64,000 nucleotides of DNA from Xiphophorus maculatus. Lineage: Eukaryota > Chordata > Actinopteri > Cyprinodontiformes > Poeciliidae. Shown here one piece after another: positions 39,261 through 60,000 of the stretch; the first letter of the stretch is position 1, and every line of letters begins with the position of its first letter. The notes beneath the pieces are model-generated. The model saw nothing but the letters and a program-made list of their open reading frames with translations. It was not told where the DNA came from and did not search any database. The DNA is taken from NCBI RefSeq assembly GCF_002775205.1, contig NC_036446.1:14260565-14324564 (forward strand), given 5' to 3'. The position numbers and the translations under genes are program-made.

Positions 39261-41700
39261 AGTCTTGACAGTGTCATGATGTTGGAGTTTCTGGGAATAT
39301 GGACGGATTATTAGAGGCTTCAAAAGACTGTGGCCTGTTGTTCACCTTGCAACAGGTCAAAGATTTGTTGACTTACAGGGAGCACTACAATAAAATGGCT
39401 CCTGTGAAAGCATTTTTATCTGTTAGAAAGGTCCAGTCAAAGTCCAGATATAAGTGCATTCAAAAAGTTGTGACAAGACTTAAAGACTCTTGTCACAACA
39501 AATGCTTTTCATTCGTTCCAAATGAGTTAGATTTATTGTCCTGCGAATGGGCAAAACCAAAATGACAGTCTGAATGTGTAATTACTTTTTAAGGCCTTGC
39601 ACTTTGCATTTGAATGCCACCTTCTGAAGAACATTCCCCAGGATATTCGTCATCATCTTCGTTTCATGCAGAATTTCATGACTAATAAGCAGGAGAAACA
39701 AAAGGAAGGATGCAAAGCCTCCCAGGCACTTCGAACGCAGCAGGTGGAGACGCTTTGTGTCAAGTTTACAAAACACCAGCATATCACGCAGCAGCACATT
39801 CGGATGAGGAGCCGGCAAACCAGTTCAACCCTCTGCTTGAGATTCCCGGCACTGACTGGGTTACATTTCCTCCAGTATGTGTAAACAATAGAAATATGCA
39901 GCAACAGAGGCATCCTACTTGCTCTGTAAAGCAACAGAGCATATGCAGGTTTTATAGAACTTTACTCTTTACACATCGAGTTAGATGTTTACAACTAACC
40001 ATTAACAGTTTTTATCTTTACGAGTGTCTATATTTCCTCTACTGGCTTTGACAATATCTCTGATGTATTCTGTTGTTCCCTTTGTTTCCATGAGAAAATA
40101 TGAGAGCTTCTCGCTCCCATAAAATAATGTTTCCGTTTTTCCTGTTCTCATTCTAGATAAAATCACAGCAACACATTAATTAGAAACATTCTTCACTTAT
40201 AACACATTTGAAATGCAATTTGCGTGATTAGATGCCAGCAGTTTGATCCTCTTCAAAGAGGTAAAAGATTACAAAAAATGGTATAATAGTATTATTAAAT
40301 CACCCTTTAATTGGTAACACACCTTAAAGTGTTGTGGATAACACTGTAAGGGTTGAAAACAGTACCTTCCTCCCTATCTAGGAGACACAAAGACATGTTA
40401 CCAAGGTCAATATGCGCTACAGGGTCAACTGTGACAAAAAAAATCAGCACAACTGTTGAGGAGAAAACATCGCCGCGGCCCCCATGTTTACAAAAAACAG
40501 TGAAGAAGACAAAACATACGGACACAATATACAATTTGACTTTTCGTAAAACTAATAAAATATTTAGTGGAAAATAAAAATGATAAATAATCCAACAACT
40601 AAATAAAAGTATGTCTGATTTATGACAATTAGAATATTTAAAAACCTAATACCAGAAACCTGGTTAATGTTTTTACAGCAGAGTTTTGAAGCAGTTTCAA
40701 TTGGGATTTTTTTTGTTTTGTTTTTTTAACTGGAGAAAAGAGCATCACAACAATCCAGTACAACTACATTGTTGGCATTAGCTTAGAAAAACCAGGTCTG
40801 ACATTATGCAAATATTTTTCTGATGAATAAATCCAGTTTTTTTATTTAAAGTGCCTCTTGACCCTGAAGCCGGACCTCAAAATGACTCCTGTTCATTTCC
40901 CCGAGCGTCAGGCTTTACTTTCTCTCTGAGTTTCAGAATCCGTCATTGGGATGGAATTATAATCCAGCTTGCATTTTCAGGACAGGCAGCAATATGAAGC
41001 TGTTAATCATAGGAATGATTAATAAATTGTCAATTCACTGACAAGGCACGAAGGCAGGCATATTAAAATCCAACATGTTCAACATGATCATGGAATGAAA
41101 GACGGCTCAATGTTTATTCTTCTGTGAAAATGCCTAAAGGATTGTGATCTAACCAGTTTGTCGCTGTTGAATGCCTCACCCTTTACAACTCACTCCCCCC
41201 TGATAAGAGCTTCAGTCTCCCTGAGGAACACCGTCCTTACAGCTCCATCTTACTGCTGCGTCTAAGGATTTTCAGGCAATGAAATAAATCCAGATCTTGA
41301 GTTTTCTCAGCCCATGTCACCTGAAACATAGAGGGCATCAACACATAGCATTGTCACCTGAGACATCTTCAGTCACATGCTCCAAACCTCTGTGACGCAC
41401 ATACAGTACATGTAGTTGCTTTGGCTGAAGGAGGAAAGAAAAAAAAATTCCAACATGTCTTGTGTCCATTTTGTGTTTTACAGTTTGAATCTGAAACTGC
41501 TTGACTGTGTTTGTTTGTTTATTTATTTTTTTTACCTTTGATGGATCCACTGGTCAGGACCTTCTTATTTAAAGGTGTAACCTGGTCAAATGTGTTCCCA
41601 TAATTGGAGGTGTGACTTTGTGAAAAGCTATGAAAAATCCGACTGGATTTTTTATCTTCTTGTATTTCCTCATTAGTGTTATTCTTTTTTAGCACAGTAA

Positions 41701-41776
41701 AGCCTAAATTGTTAGGCTTTATTATTAGGCCTAATAAAGCCTAATAAATAGGCTTTATTAGGCACAATAAAGCCTG
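41701..41776. repeat. Cluster of overlapping hairpins built on AATAAAGCCT
   Basis: The motif AATAAAGCCT and its complement AGGCTTTATT alternate at least six times in 76 bp, forming overlapping palindromes. Each unit carries an AATAAA hexamer, so signals exist on both strands. Confidence 0.8.
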
Positions 41777-42120
41777 TTAGAAGACAGGGGACGTGATTGT
41801 AACTCATCTGTAACAAATAAATACAATTCTTCAAGCTGTTGTAGTAGAAATGCCCTCTTTAATTTATTATTATTATTTTTTTTACCATAGTTTCAACTCT
41901 GACAGAAGTCTCCAAAATGAAGAAACAATTGCAGTAATGCTCCTTTTGTTAGATTTCTGGGAGTCAGTGGGACGGCTCATTGCGGGGTCGGAGAGTGAGA
42001 GCGACATAAATAATGCATGACAGAGTTGAGGGAGGGAGGAGCAACAGTTTCGGCGCTGTCTGCTGGCGACTCCGTGCGTCACCTTTTGATTTGGAAAGCG
42101 CAGGGACATGGTGCGGATGG

Positions 42121-49510
<7,390 letters not shown>

Positions 49511-50213
49511 TATTTATACAAGTTATATATCAAAGAGTTAAAAAAAAAAAAACTATGTTCAAATGGAGTTGTGCAGATAGTAACAGATGACTGAGCAAAA
49601 ATGTAAGCTATAATATTTAATGATCTATTTAACTGTTTTATTTGGTGCGGGTCACTATGGCAAAATGCTCCCTTTGATGTGAAAACCACTGATGCATCCT
49701 CTGAAATAGAAAAAAGTTATTTTTTAAGGTCAAATATAGGTCTGATTCAGTCAAAAGCAAACCTGTAGGTTGGCTGTTTCAGTTTTTCTTGTGCAACAGC
49801 ATCAGATAAAAATGTGAAAATTTGACATTGGAAATTTTAGAAGTCCCTTATTCTGCTGTAGTGACAGTGGAGACATGCTCCTGACTCTGGCTTGTTTTGT
49901 TTTCTAAAAAATTAAAACAGATGTTGGAGAGGGTTTTTTTTTAATGGCCACGTTTTAGTGGTCTCTTCAGGGTTGTTTAAATCAGGTACAAATAGCCCTT
50001 CTAATTGGCTTACGGGAAATGACTGGAGTGTTTCCTGCTGGTTTGAAACATGTTGTTTGTATTTTATGTCATCTAAGGTAAAATTGAGAAGATTTCATGC
50101 ATCTTTTGCATCAGCTCTAAGAAGACAATGGCATCTGGTATGGCAGCTATAAACGGATTCAGAGCGGATAATTGTGAAAGACAAAGCAATTCTCTGCATG
50201 TAAATTTAAGAAA

Positions 50214-50219
50214 AATAAA
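50214..50219 (+). terminator. depdc7: depdc7 poly(A) signal AATAAA
   Basis: AATAAA lies about 700 bp after the depdc7 stop codon and 445 bp before the convergent cstf3 signal. Confidence 0.55.
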
Positions 50220-50663
50220 CTTGTGAATTTGTTTCTGTGAAATAAGATATGTCTGAGTTTTTTTCTCTTTTTCTAAGTTCATGGTCCTGTTTGTGACTGA
50301 AATCCTTTTGTTCCGTGGAGTCAAAACCACAGACTCCTTCATATGCTTCCACTGTGCTCCAGCTGTTACCCGTTACTTCAAACTACCACAGAGACACAGA
50401 GAACCATTTCCAGGATGCAAACACACTTACTGCAAGACACGACGGTGCCGTTGGCTTAACTGGTTTAAATATCAAGATGTAAACACTAAAAGGAAGCATG
50501 TAAACCGTTTCAATCTCCCATTAGAAACACTCGTAAACAGAGAGAGCCCAGTCTGTTCTCAAATAGGTCCCACTTCTGCTGATTCACTGAAAAGCTAGCA
50601 TTGGAGCATCAGCAATATTTCATGCTCAAATAAAAACACAAGCTGTCCAAATTGTTTTCCAAT

Positions 50664-50669
50664 TTTATT
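50664..50669 (-). terminator. cstf3: cstf3 poly(A) signal AATAAA (minus strand)
   Basis: AATAAA on the minus strand lies 335 bp after the cstf3 stop codon (51004-51006). It is the nearest hexamer in the right orientation. Confidence 0.6.
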
Positions 50670-51003
50670 GAAAGGAACAGTGTTTCCTCCGGATATCTAA
50701 AAAAAAAAGCTTCCACTTCGCTATCCTTGGAACAGCTGAAACATAAGATCAGAACTGAAGTGTATCCCAAAGTCCACAGTAGAATTAAAAACTTTGTACA
50801 GTATAATTATCAGTCTTTCAAAATAAAAAAACTCTTGACGGAACAGAAAAAAAAAAACAAACACTAAAACACTTTTGTGTGCTAAAGCATCTGTGTGAGC
50901 GCGTGTATGGTTATTTGTACAGATGTAAAAACCAGTCCTGTGGACGTGCGTTTTTATTCTCTATGACAGTCTGTTAAGATTACATTCTTCCAGCGGTTTC
51001 GGT

Positions 51004-54000
51004 TTATCGAATCCTCTTCTGCTGGCGCGCGCGGTAGATGTCGTGAATGGGTGGAGCTATGGCTCCCTTGTCGTCCTCCTCATCGGAGTCGGCGTTTGGC
51101 CTCTTGAGGGACTTGGCGGTAGCGTGGTTCTCCATGGGGCCGTTGCCCTCCCCTGCCGCCTCAGGCTGTCTGCCGGTGATGAGCTCCACAGCAGCATCAA
51201 CACCTGAACACAATCAGTCGTATTGTAAGCAGGACAATGAAAAACTAAGAGAATATTTTAATGGGATGATACAACTCAATGTCTTTTGTTTGGATTTTAT
51301 GTGAATAAAGCAACAGAGACTAGTGTAACCCACATGTATATGTGTGGTACTGTTAGTGGTATTTTATTTCTGTAGGATTTTGTTTTGTTATTTAATGTTC
51401 CCAGCAATTTAGTTATATTTTCATTTTGAGTTTTCTTGTCATACCAGAAACCGCCAGCAGGTGGCTTGTGAGTTACACTCTGGTTTAGACAGCAGGAAAC
51501 TATTATAAGAAGAAGAAGAAAACCGTAGCTGGCAGTAGCACGTTGTGCGAATTACTGCATGCTATAAGATAAATTCTTGATTAATTCCGGTAACGGTTAA
51601 GAGAAAAGAAGATCCGTGACCTGATCCCTGGCAGTAAAACACATTTTTACTGTGATTTTCTCTGGTGAGTGTTGTAACGTGTTTTTGCAACCGAAATTAA
51701 GCTAATGCTAACTGGCGTCATAGGCATTACTGCTCATATATTCCGACAAGGAAGAACAGAGAAACGTAAATAAAACCAATCGGAGAAACGTGTGAGATTA
51801 AAATGATGATTTTCACTGTATTGCATTTTTTTGTTATGTACAAACTAAGAGGTCGGATACAGTGTGATACGTTTGTTTTGCAAGCTTGCCATTAGTTGAA
51901 TGTTATTTTTGTGATAAATGGAATTTATTGCTTCCTGCATACTTTTGAAACTTAATAGTTAATTAAGTTCTATATATATGCAGGTGGGTTTTTTTCAGAA
52001 CCCCATGCAACTTTGAAGACTGTGCAGCTGCATAGCATCGCAGGCCTGGATTGGATTGCTGAGCTCCAGGGTTCAACCCAAGACCTGGGACTGCTGGATC
52101 CGCTGCCTACTTTGCTCTGGATAAGATAAGATTTTGGATCCAAAGAAACACATGGCCATTTAACAAAGACTTGACTGACTGACTTAAATTACTGAACTAA
52201 GAAAACAAAACTTCCAAAGGACGAACTGAACTATAAGGAATCTGAACCAAAAGAAAATACACTGCCTGATAAAAAAGGTGGACACTTTATGTTGGAACAA
52301 AAAAAACTGTACCGTAATATTCTGTTTCAAGTTGTATTAAATAATCTGTTCATTCTTGATAGTATGGTTGTTTGTACTTATTATCCTCCTTTTTGAACTT
52401 AGAAAGATAGACTAACTGTAACTTCAACATTGAAATCTAAGTTTCTCAACTTATCTATTCGTAAGTTACACTAGTTGGTTACATAAGTGGCGAGCCAGCC
52501 AGGAGGATTTTAGGCTATAAACAACCAATATACATAATTGATTAGTGATCAGTGTGTTATTTGATCACACTGATTAAATAACAGTGTGATCAAATATTGT
52601 CTGATAATAACCAGACAAAATATGGCTTCTGTTGCTGACATTGGTAGCGAGCATGGTGTAAATGACAGAAAATCAATCCTTTTGAAGGGCATACTTGATG
52701 ATGACACAGATGAAGACATTGTAGAGGCTGTATCCTTATATGGTAGTGTCAGTAAAATAGTGAGACTCAAAGACTTTCAAGTGATTGTTGAGTTTGACTC
52801 AGAAGAGTCGCTAAAGCTCATCAGTTTCCCCTCTGTGATACAGTCTCCTAAGAACCCAGTCTCAAAATGGTGTTTGGACAGAGTTGAGGTTTTAACTACT
52901 CCCACACAATCACAGTCAGCCATTGATGAAAACCCTGAAGCCACATGTTCCTTTAAAACTGTGCAGAATGAACGGGGTAGCTCAGATAGTACTGGAAGTG
53001 AATCAGACAGCAGTGGATCATCTGTTATATTCAGTCCTCAAAAATCACAACCTCCACCCAGTAAGCCATTAAAATCTGTCTCCAAATCACAAGGTGGAAC
53101 AGAGAAGCTTAAGAGGACAAGAAAGGGACAGGCAGTACGACCAAAGGAGCAAGCCATGGGCACTGCCACAACCCTAGACTCTGACATACTAAACCCACCA
53201 GATGTGCAACGAATAATAGTGGAGCATGTCATTAAGAGTGAAGCTACGACAGCTCCAGGCTCCAAGAGACTGCGTTCCTTCTCAGGCAGAGTTCCTAAAC
53301 CGCCTGGTGAAGTGGATTTTGAAACATGGTGTTTACATGTTGAACTTATGTTTCAGGATGGCTATACAATGGATGTGCAGCGACGACTGATTCTGGAGAG
53401 CTTACTGTCGCCCGCAGCAGACATTGTAAAACAACTAGGCTCTCAGTCACCTCCTCAAGACTATGTAAAACTCCTCCAGTCAGCCTATGGCCTTGTTGAC
53501 GACGGGGAGGAGATCTTTGCCAGGTTCCTCAGTACTCATCAGGACGCAGGTGAGAAAGCATCTGAATACATTCAGAGACTGCAGACACTTCTCAGCACTG
53601 CGATCAGACGGGGTGGTGTAAGTGAGGCCAATGCTAATAGACAACTTTACAAACAGTTTGTGCGTGGTTGCTGGGACCAGACTTTACTGTTGACCCTGCA
53701 ACAGAAACTGAGAAATGATCCTGCCCCAAATTTTTCAGAGCTTCTTCTTGAATTAAGAACTGAAGAAGAAAGAAGATCTCTAAAAGTAGACAGAATGCAA
53801 CGTCACCTTGGAGGGTTTAAAGCAAAACCTCTTGCCCAGTTTCATGGCATTCCAGATCCCACCCCCACAACTAATCAAGACACAGATTTAATGCAGAAAT
53901 ATATAACAGAGACTGAGAATTTAAGGAAACAAGTGGCTGAACTTAAACTACAGCTAACTGAAAAAAGAGCCCAAAGACGAAAGAAACACGAACAGAAACA

Positions 54001-57000
54001 TGCCAGTGCTTCAGAACCTCAACCACCACATTTCACAGAACTGCAAGCACATCAACCTGTACACAGATCAGCTCCAAAAGCGTGGTTTTGTTTTAAATGT
54101 GGTGAAAATAACCACATTGCCCGAGAGTGCATCAATGCTCCAAACAAAGACCTTGTTGATAAAAAGAACAAAGAATTAAAGACGAAACAGCAAGAGTGGC
54201 AAGCTAAATATGCCCCAGCTTTAAACTGGACAGGGTTTCAGTAGAGGGACGCACTGAGACCTTACCAGAGTTTAGTCCCAATTTGGAGAAAAGTCCAAAG
54301 CTAGCACAAGATAACCAAAAGAACAAAAGACTGGAACAAATAGATGACATTACCAACTCCTGTTCAGCATTATCGGAGGAGGCTCTTTTGAGTGCTCTGG
54401 TTGGGTCAAAACGTACTGCTAGCTTGACTATTGATGGGGTTCACAGCGTGTGTCTTCTAGATTCTGGCTCCCAGGTAACCACAGTATCAGAGACATTTCA
54501 CAAACTACACCTACCTGCACGCCCGATTCAGTCTGTGGCCAAATTGCTTGACATAGAGGGCGCAGGGGGTCAGCAAGTACCCTACTTGGGTTACATAGAA
54601 CTCAATTTGTGTTTTCCAAAAGAGATTACTGGGAGACCTGAGGAAGTGAATACCCTAGCACTCATTGTACCAGACTGCAGATCAAACCAAGAGATTCCAG
54701 TTCTCATTGGGACAAATGTTTTGGATGTGCTTTATGAGACATTCACATCCTACAAAGAGTCAGACACAAGTGTCAGACATTGTGACAGCATTCCAGTGAT
54801 CCAAACTATGTTCAACAGAATCAAAGTTGATAAGAGAAGTGGTAAAACAGGAAAAGTTAAGCTGTTGAGCAGAAAATGTGTCGCAGTACCAGCTGGTGAA
54901 AAAGCTGTATTGACAGGCTATGCCAGACATGTTGATATAAACCCAGGTAGTCCTCTGCTAGTAGAATCCACAGCATCATGCTTGCCTGGGGGTTTCCTAT
55001 TTTGCAACTACATTATGACAGCTCCCTCAAAGGCTTCTTTTAAGCTTCCTATTCTGGTCAAGAACGAGAGTGCTCATACAATCAGAATCCCTGCTGGTCA
55101 AACAGTGGCTGAACTATATGCCCCCTTGTCAGTGTGCTCTTTAGCTTCAGGCTTGAGTAGTAACACAAGGACTAGCTCTCAGTCTCCAAAGTCTGTTGCT
55201 GAGTTTGATAACATCAAAACCACTACAGACAGCCCACTTAAGTTTGACTTAACTGATACTCCTCTCTCCGAAGAATGGAGGCAGAGAATTATGGAAAAGC
55301 TCAACTCAATGTCAGATGTTTTTGCCATGCATGATTTGGATTATGGACACACAACTGCTGTGAAGCATCACATTCGACTTTCGGATGCAACTCCATTCAA
55401 ACAACGACCCAGACCTATACACCCCTCGGACTATGAAGCTGTCAGACAGCATTTAAAAGAACTTTGTGAGGCTAACGTTATTCGTGAATCTGAGAGTCCA
55501 TTCGCATCACCGATTGTGGTGGTTAAAAAGAAAAACGGGGCCATTAGGTTATGCGTCGATTACAGAAAATTAAACAATCAAACCATCAAAGATGCATACG
55601 CCCTACCAAACATTGAAGAAGCTTTTTCAGCCTTAACAGGCTCAAAATGGTTTTCTGTTATGGACTTAAAGTCTGGATATTATCAAGTTGAGGTTGAGGA
55701 AAGTGACAAACATAAGACAGCATTTGTTACTCCTGTGGGATTTTGGGAGTTTAATAGAATGCCCCAGGGAGTCACCAATGCGCCTAGCACATTTCAACGT
55801 GTTATGGAAAAGTGCATGGGAAGTCTCAACCTCAAAGAGGTCCTAGTCTTTCTGGACGACCTCATTGTGTTCTCAAGTTCATTGGAGGAGCATGAGGAGC
55901 GCCTCATGCGTGTCCTGTCAAAACTCAGAGAATTTGGACTCAAACTTTCCCCGGACAAGTGCCATTTTTTCAGGAAGTCTGTTAAATATCTCGGTCATAT
56001 TGTCTCAGAGAAAGGCGTGGAGACTGACCCTGAAAAAATAGCTGCCCTCACCACCTGGCCAAAACCCAGAAACATAAAAGAGCTCAAATCATTTTTAGGG
56101 TTTGCAGGCTATTACAGGAGGTTCATTAAGGACTACTCTAAAATCGCAAGGCCCTTAAATGATCTCACTGCAGGTTGTTACCCCCCCAGAAGGTCTAACA
56201 GAGCAGGAACAAAGCACAGCTCTATTATAGATCCAAGGAGACCTTTTGCTGATAAGTGGACGGCCAACTGTGACGAATCCTTCAACACTCTGATACACAA
56301 ACTGACAACAGCTCCAGTTTTAGGCTTTGCAGATGCTAAACAGCCCTACATCCTTCATACGGATGCAAGTATTCATGGACTCGGTGCAGCTCTTTACCAA
56401 GAGCAAGATGGGCATCTGAGAGTAATAGCTTTTGCAAGCCGGGGTCTGTCCAACTGTGAAAAAAGATACCCAACACATAAACTGGAGTTCCTTGCCCTAA
56501 AATGGGCAGTAACGGACAAGTTTTTCGATTATCTCTATGGTGCCAAGTTTACTGTTGTGACGGACAATAACCCTTTAACATATGTCCTGACGTCCGCCAA
56601 GTTAGATGCAGCTGGTCACAGATGGTTGGCTGCACTTGCCACCTTTGACTTTCGTATTCAGTACAGGGCTGGAAAATCAAACCAAGATGCCGACGGTCTC
56701 TCCCGCAGACCTCATGTACAAGATGAAATGGACAACTCTGCTAAAGATGAGGACGACCGTATTGACCGGTTCATGTCTGACATCACTCAGAACGTGACTG
56801 TTTCTCCAGAAGTAGTACGTGCAATATGCCAACGACACATTGTCCACTCAGAATTTCAACCACAGTCTGAGTTGCCCTTCCTTGGCTTTATTGAGTGTGT
56901 TGCTATTGATGCAAATGCTATTCCACCAGATTACAGCCGCACAGACATTTTGCCTGGCTCATGCACTTTACCACAAATGTCTCAACGTGACTGGGCTTTA

Positions 57001-60000
57001 GAGCAGAAGAAAGACCCATCCATCAGCAGGGTCGTAACCTTGTTAATGGGGGGGAGGAGACCACCTCACAGAACGCAACAAAAGGAAGACAGAGAAGTCC
57101 AGCTCATGTTACGGCTATGGGACCAACTAGTTATGAGAGATGAAGTGCTTTACCGGAAAAGACTTCTAAATGGTGTACCATCTTTCCAACTAGTTCTGCC
57201 GAGGACTTTTCGAAATGAGGCTTTGGACAGCCTACATGACTGTATGGGACATATGGGTGTAGATCGCACCACAGATCTGGTTCGTGCACGCTTTTATTGG
57301 CCACACATGCTCACTGACATAAACAACAAAATACACACATGTGAGAGGTGCATCAGACAAAAAGCCAGAGCTGAACACAGTGCTCCTTTGGTGAACATTT
57401 GTACCAGCAGACCGCTGGAGCTAGTCTGCATGGACTACCTGTCCTTGGAATCTGATGAAAAAGGGTCAAAAAATATACTCGTAATCACTGACCACTTCAC
57501 CAAGTACGCAGTGGCAGTACCCACAGTTGACCAAAAAGCAAAAACCGTGGCCAAAGCCTTGTGGAATAATTTTTTTATTCACTACGGCCTGCCGGAGCGT
57601 TTGCATAGTGATCAGGGCCGGGATTTTGAGTCCACACTGATCAGAGAGCTATGCAATCTGCTTGGAATAAAAAAAACAAGAACGACTCCTTATCATCCAC
57701 GTGGCAATCCTGTGGAAAGATTTAACAGGACACTCCTTGCCTGTTGGGCACCTTACAAGAAGAGGATAAGTTAAGGTGGAGGGATTTTGTGCAGCCATTG
57801 GTGCATGCCTATAATTGCACAAAAAATGACACGACTGGATACTCACCTTATCAGCTCATGTTTGGACGACAACCAAACTTACCCATTGACATTGCATTTG
57901 GACTCGACAAGCCTACTGGGAGGGGCGAAACACATAGTCAGTATGTAAAAGGCCTCAGAGACAGTTTGACAGAGAGTTACAAAATTGCTATTGAACATAG
58001 CGAAAAGACTGCCTCTTACAACAAACAGAGATTTGACAACAAGGTGAGGGAGTCTAAGCTCGAAGTGGGAGATCGTGTGTTAGTGAAAAATGTAGGTCTC
58101 CGTGGTAAACACAAGATTTCCAACAGGTGGACTAACACTGTTTACAAAGTGATTAAACAGATAGACAACCTCCCTGTTTATGTAGTAGCTCCCTTTGATG
58201 ATGTGGGTCCAGAAAGAGTCTTGCATAGAGACTTGTTACTGCCCTGTGGGTTTCTGTCAGTTGCAAAAGAGCAACCTGAGCCCATAACACAAACCCAAAC
58301 AAGGAAGTCTAAAAGACTGCAGTCAAGTGCGACAAAAAGAGGTGCTGGACATGAAGTTCCAGAGGATTCGCTGCTGGACAGCGCGGATGAAGATGTGGAG
58401 TATTATTACTATCCTCCTACAAAGATGGTGACTGATGTTGGAACCCGAAACGATGATGAACAGGACAGAGACATGCAAATTGGATCTGAAGACCAAGTGT
58501 TGGACACAACTGAACTTGCCAGTGAGAGAACAGAAACTGACAATACAGAACAGGACGTGACAAACGAACATGTTTCAGTGCCATCACTTAATCCTGAAGC
58601 TTCACCATTTGAGCCACAAGAGCCAAAAGAGACCGTATCAGAAGAGCAGCAGCTCAAGGGTGAGTTAACCCAGTCACCCACACCTCGAATGTCCATCCAA
58701 CCACCAGACCATGTCATAATAGATATTGGCAACCCTGAAACGTCTGAAACTGTTATCCCTATTGGAACGGACAACCCTGAAGGGAATGTTGAAGTAAGGA
58801 GATCAACAAGAGAAAGAACCCATCCCAAGAGACTCACCTACCCATCCTTAGGAAACCCACTTCTGGTAGTTATGCAGTCTTTACTTGGTGGCTTAGACAA
58901 CGCACTACAAATAGCCCTTGAACGTGACTTTTATGCCCCTGTATTTGATGCTTAGGAGATGTTGACATGCAGGGACGCATGCAATTAATGGGGGGGAGGA
59001 TGTAACCCACATGTATATGTGTGGTACTGTTAGTGGTATTTTATTTCTGTAGGATTTTGTTTTGTTATTTAATGTTCCCAGCAATTTAGTTATATTTTCA
59101 TTTTGAGTTTTCTTGTCATACCAGAAACCGCCAGCAGGTGGCTTGTGAGTTACACTCTGGTTTAGACAGCAGGAAACTATTATAAGAAGAAGAAGAAAAC
59201 CGTAGCTGGCAGTAGCACGTTGTGCGAATTACTGCATGCTATAAGATAAATTCTTGATTAATTCCGGTAACGGTTAAGAGAAAAGAAGATCCGTGACCTG
59301 ATCCCTGGCAGTAAAACACATTTTTACTGTGATTTTCTCTGGTGAGTGTTGTAACGTGTTTTTGCAACCGAAATTAAGCTAATGCTAACTGGCGTCATAG
59401 GCATTACTGCTCATATATTCCGACAAGGAAGAACAGAGAAACGTAAATAAAACCAATCGGAGAAACGTGTGAGATTAAAATGATGATTTTCACTGTATTG
59501 CATTTTTTTGTTATGTACAAACTAAGAGGTCGGATACAGTGTGATACGTTTGTTTTGCAAGCTTGCCATTAGTTGAATGTTATTTTTGTGATAAATGGAA
59601 TTTATTGCTTCCTGCATACTTTTGAAACTTAATAGTTAATTAAGTTCTATATATATGCAGGTGGGTTTTTTTCAGAACCCCATGCAACTTTGAAGACTGT
59701 GCAGCTGCATAGCATCGCAGGCCTGGATTGGATTGCTGAGCTCCAGGGTTCAACCCAAGACCTGGGACTGCTGGATCCGCTGCCTACTTTGCTCTGGATA
59801 AGATAAGATTTTGGATCCAAAGAAACACATGGCCATTTAACAAAGACTTGACTGACTGACTTAAATTACTGAACTAAGAAAACAAAACTTCCAAAGGACG
59901 AACTGAACTATAAGGAATCTGAACCAAAAGAAAATACACTGCCTGATAAAAAAGGTGGACACTTTATGTTGGAACAAAAAAAACTGTACCGTAATATTCT

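Larger units (their letters stand above)
36530..42012. other. Intergenic DNA between qser1 and depdc7
   Basis: There is no recognisable gene. Open frames at 38058-38543, 39299-39565 and 39597-39884 show no known motif and no supported splicing. The stretch holds a 22-bp palindrome, a long CA/TA microsatellite, a possible dispersed-repeat piece and a hairpin cluster, each listed separately. Confidence 0.5.

Noticed and set aside
38885-39277. 130-codon minus-strand open frame
   Set aside because: Produced by the (CA)n(TA)n microsatellite.
57660-57744. Programmed -1 shift within integrase at the A-run near 57670
   Set aside because: The -1 frame from there meets TAA at 57723, and the conserved catalytic block lies in the original frame beyond the A-run.
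58240-58955. Envelope-like protein at the 3' end of the retrotransposon
   Set aside because: No signal peptide, transmembrane segment or cysteine pattern. The region is continuous with the integrase C-terminal module.
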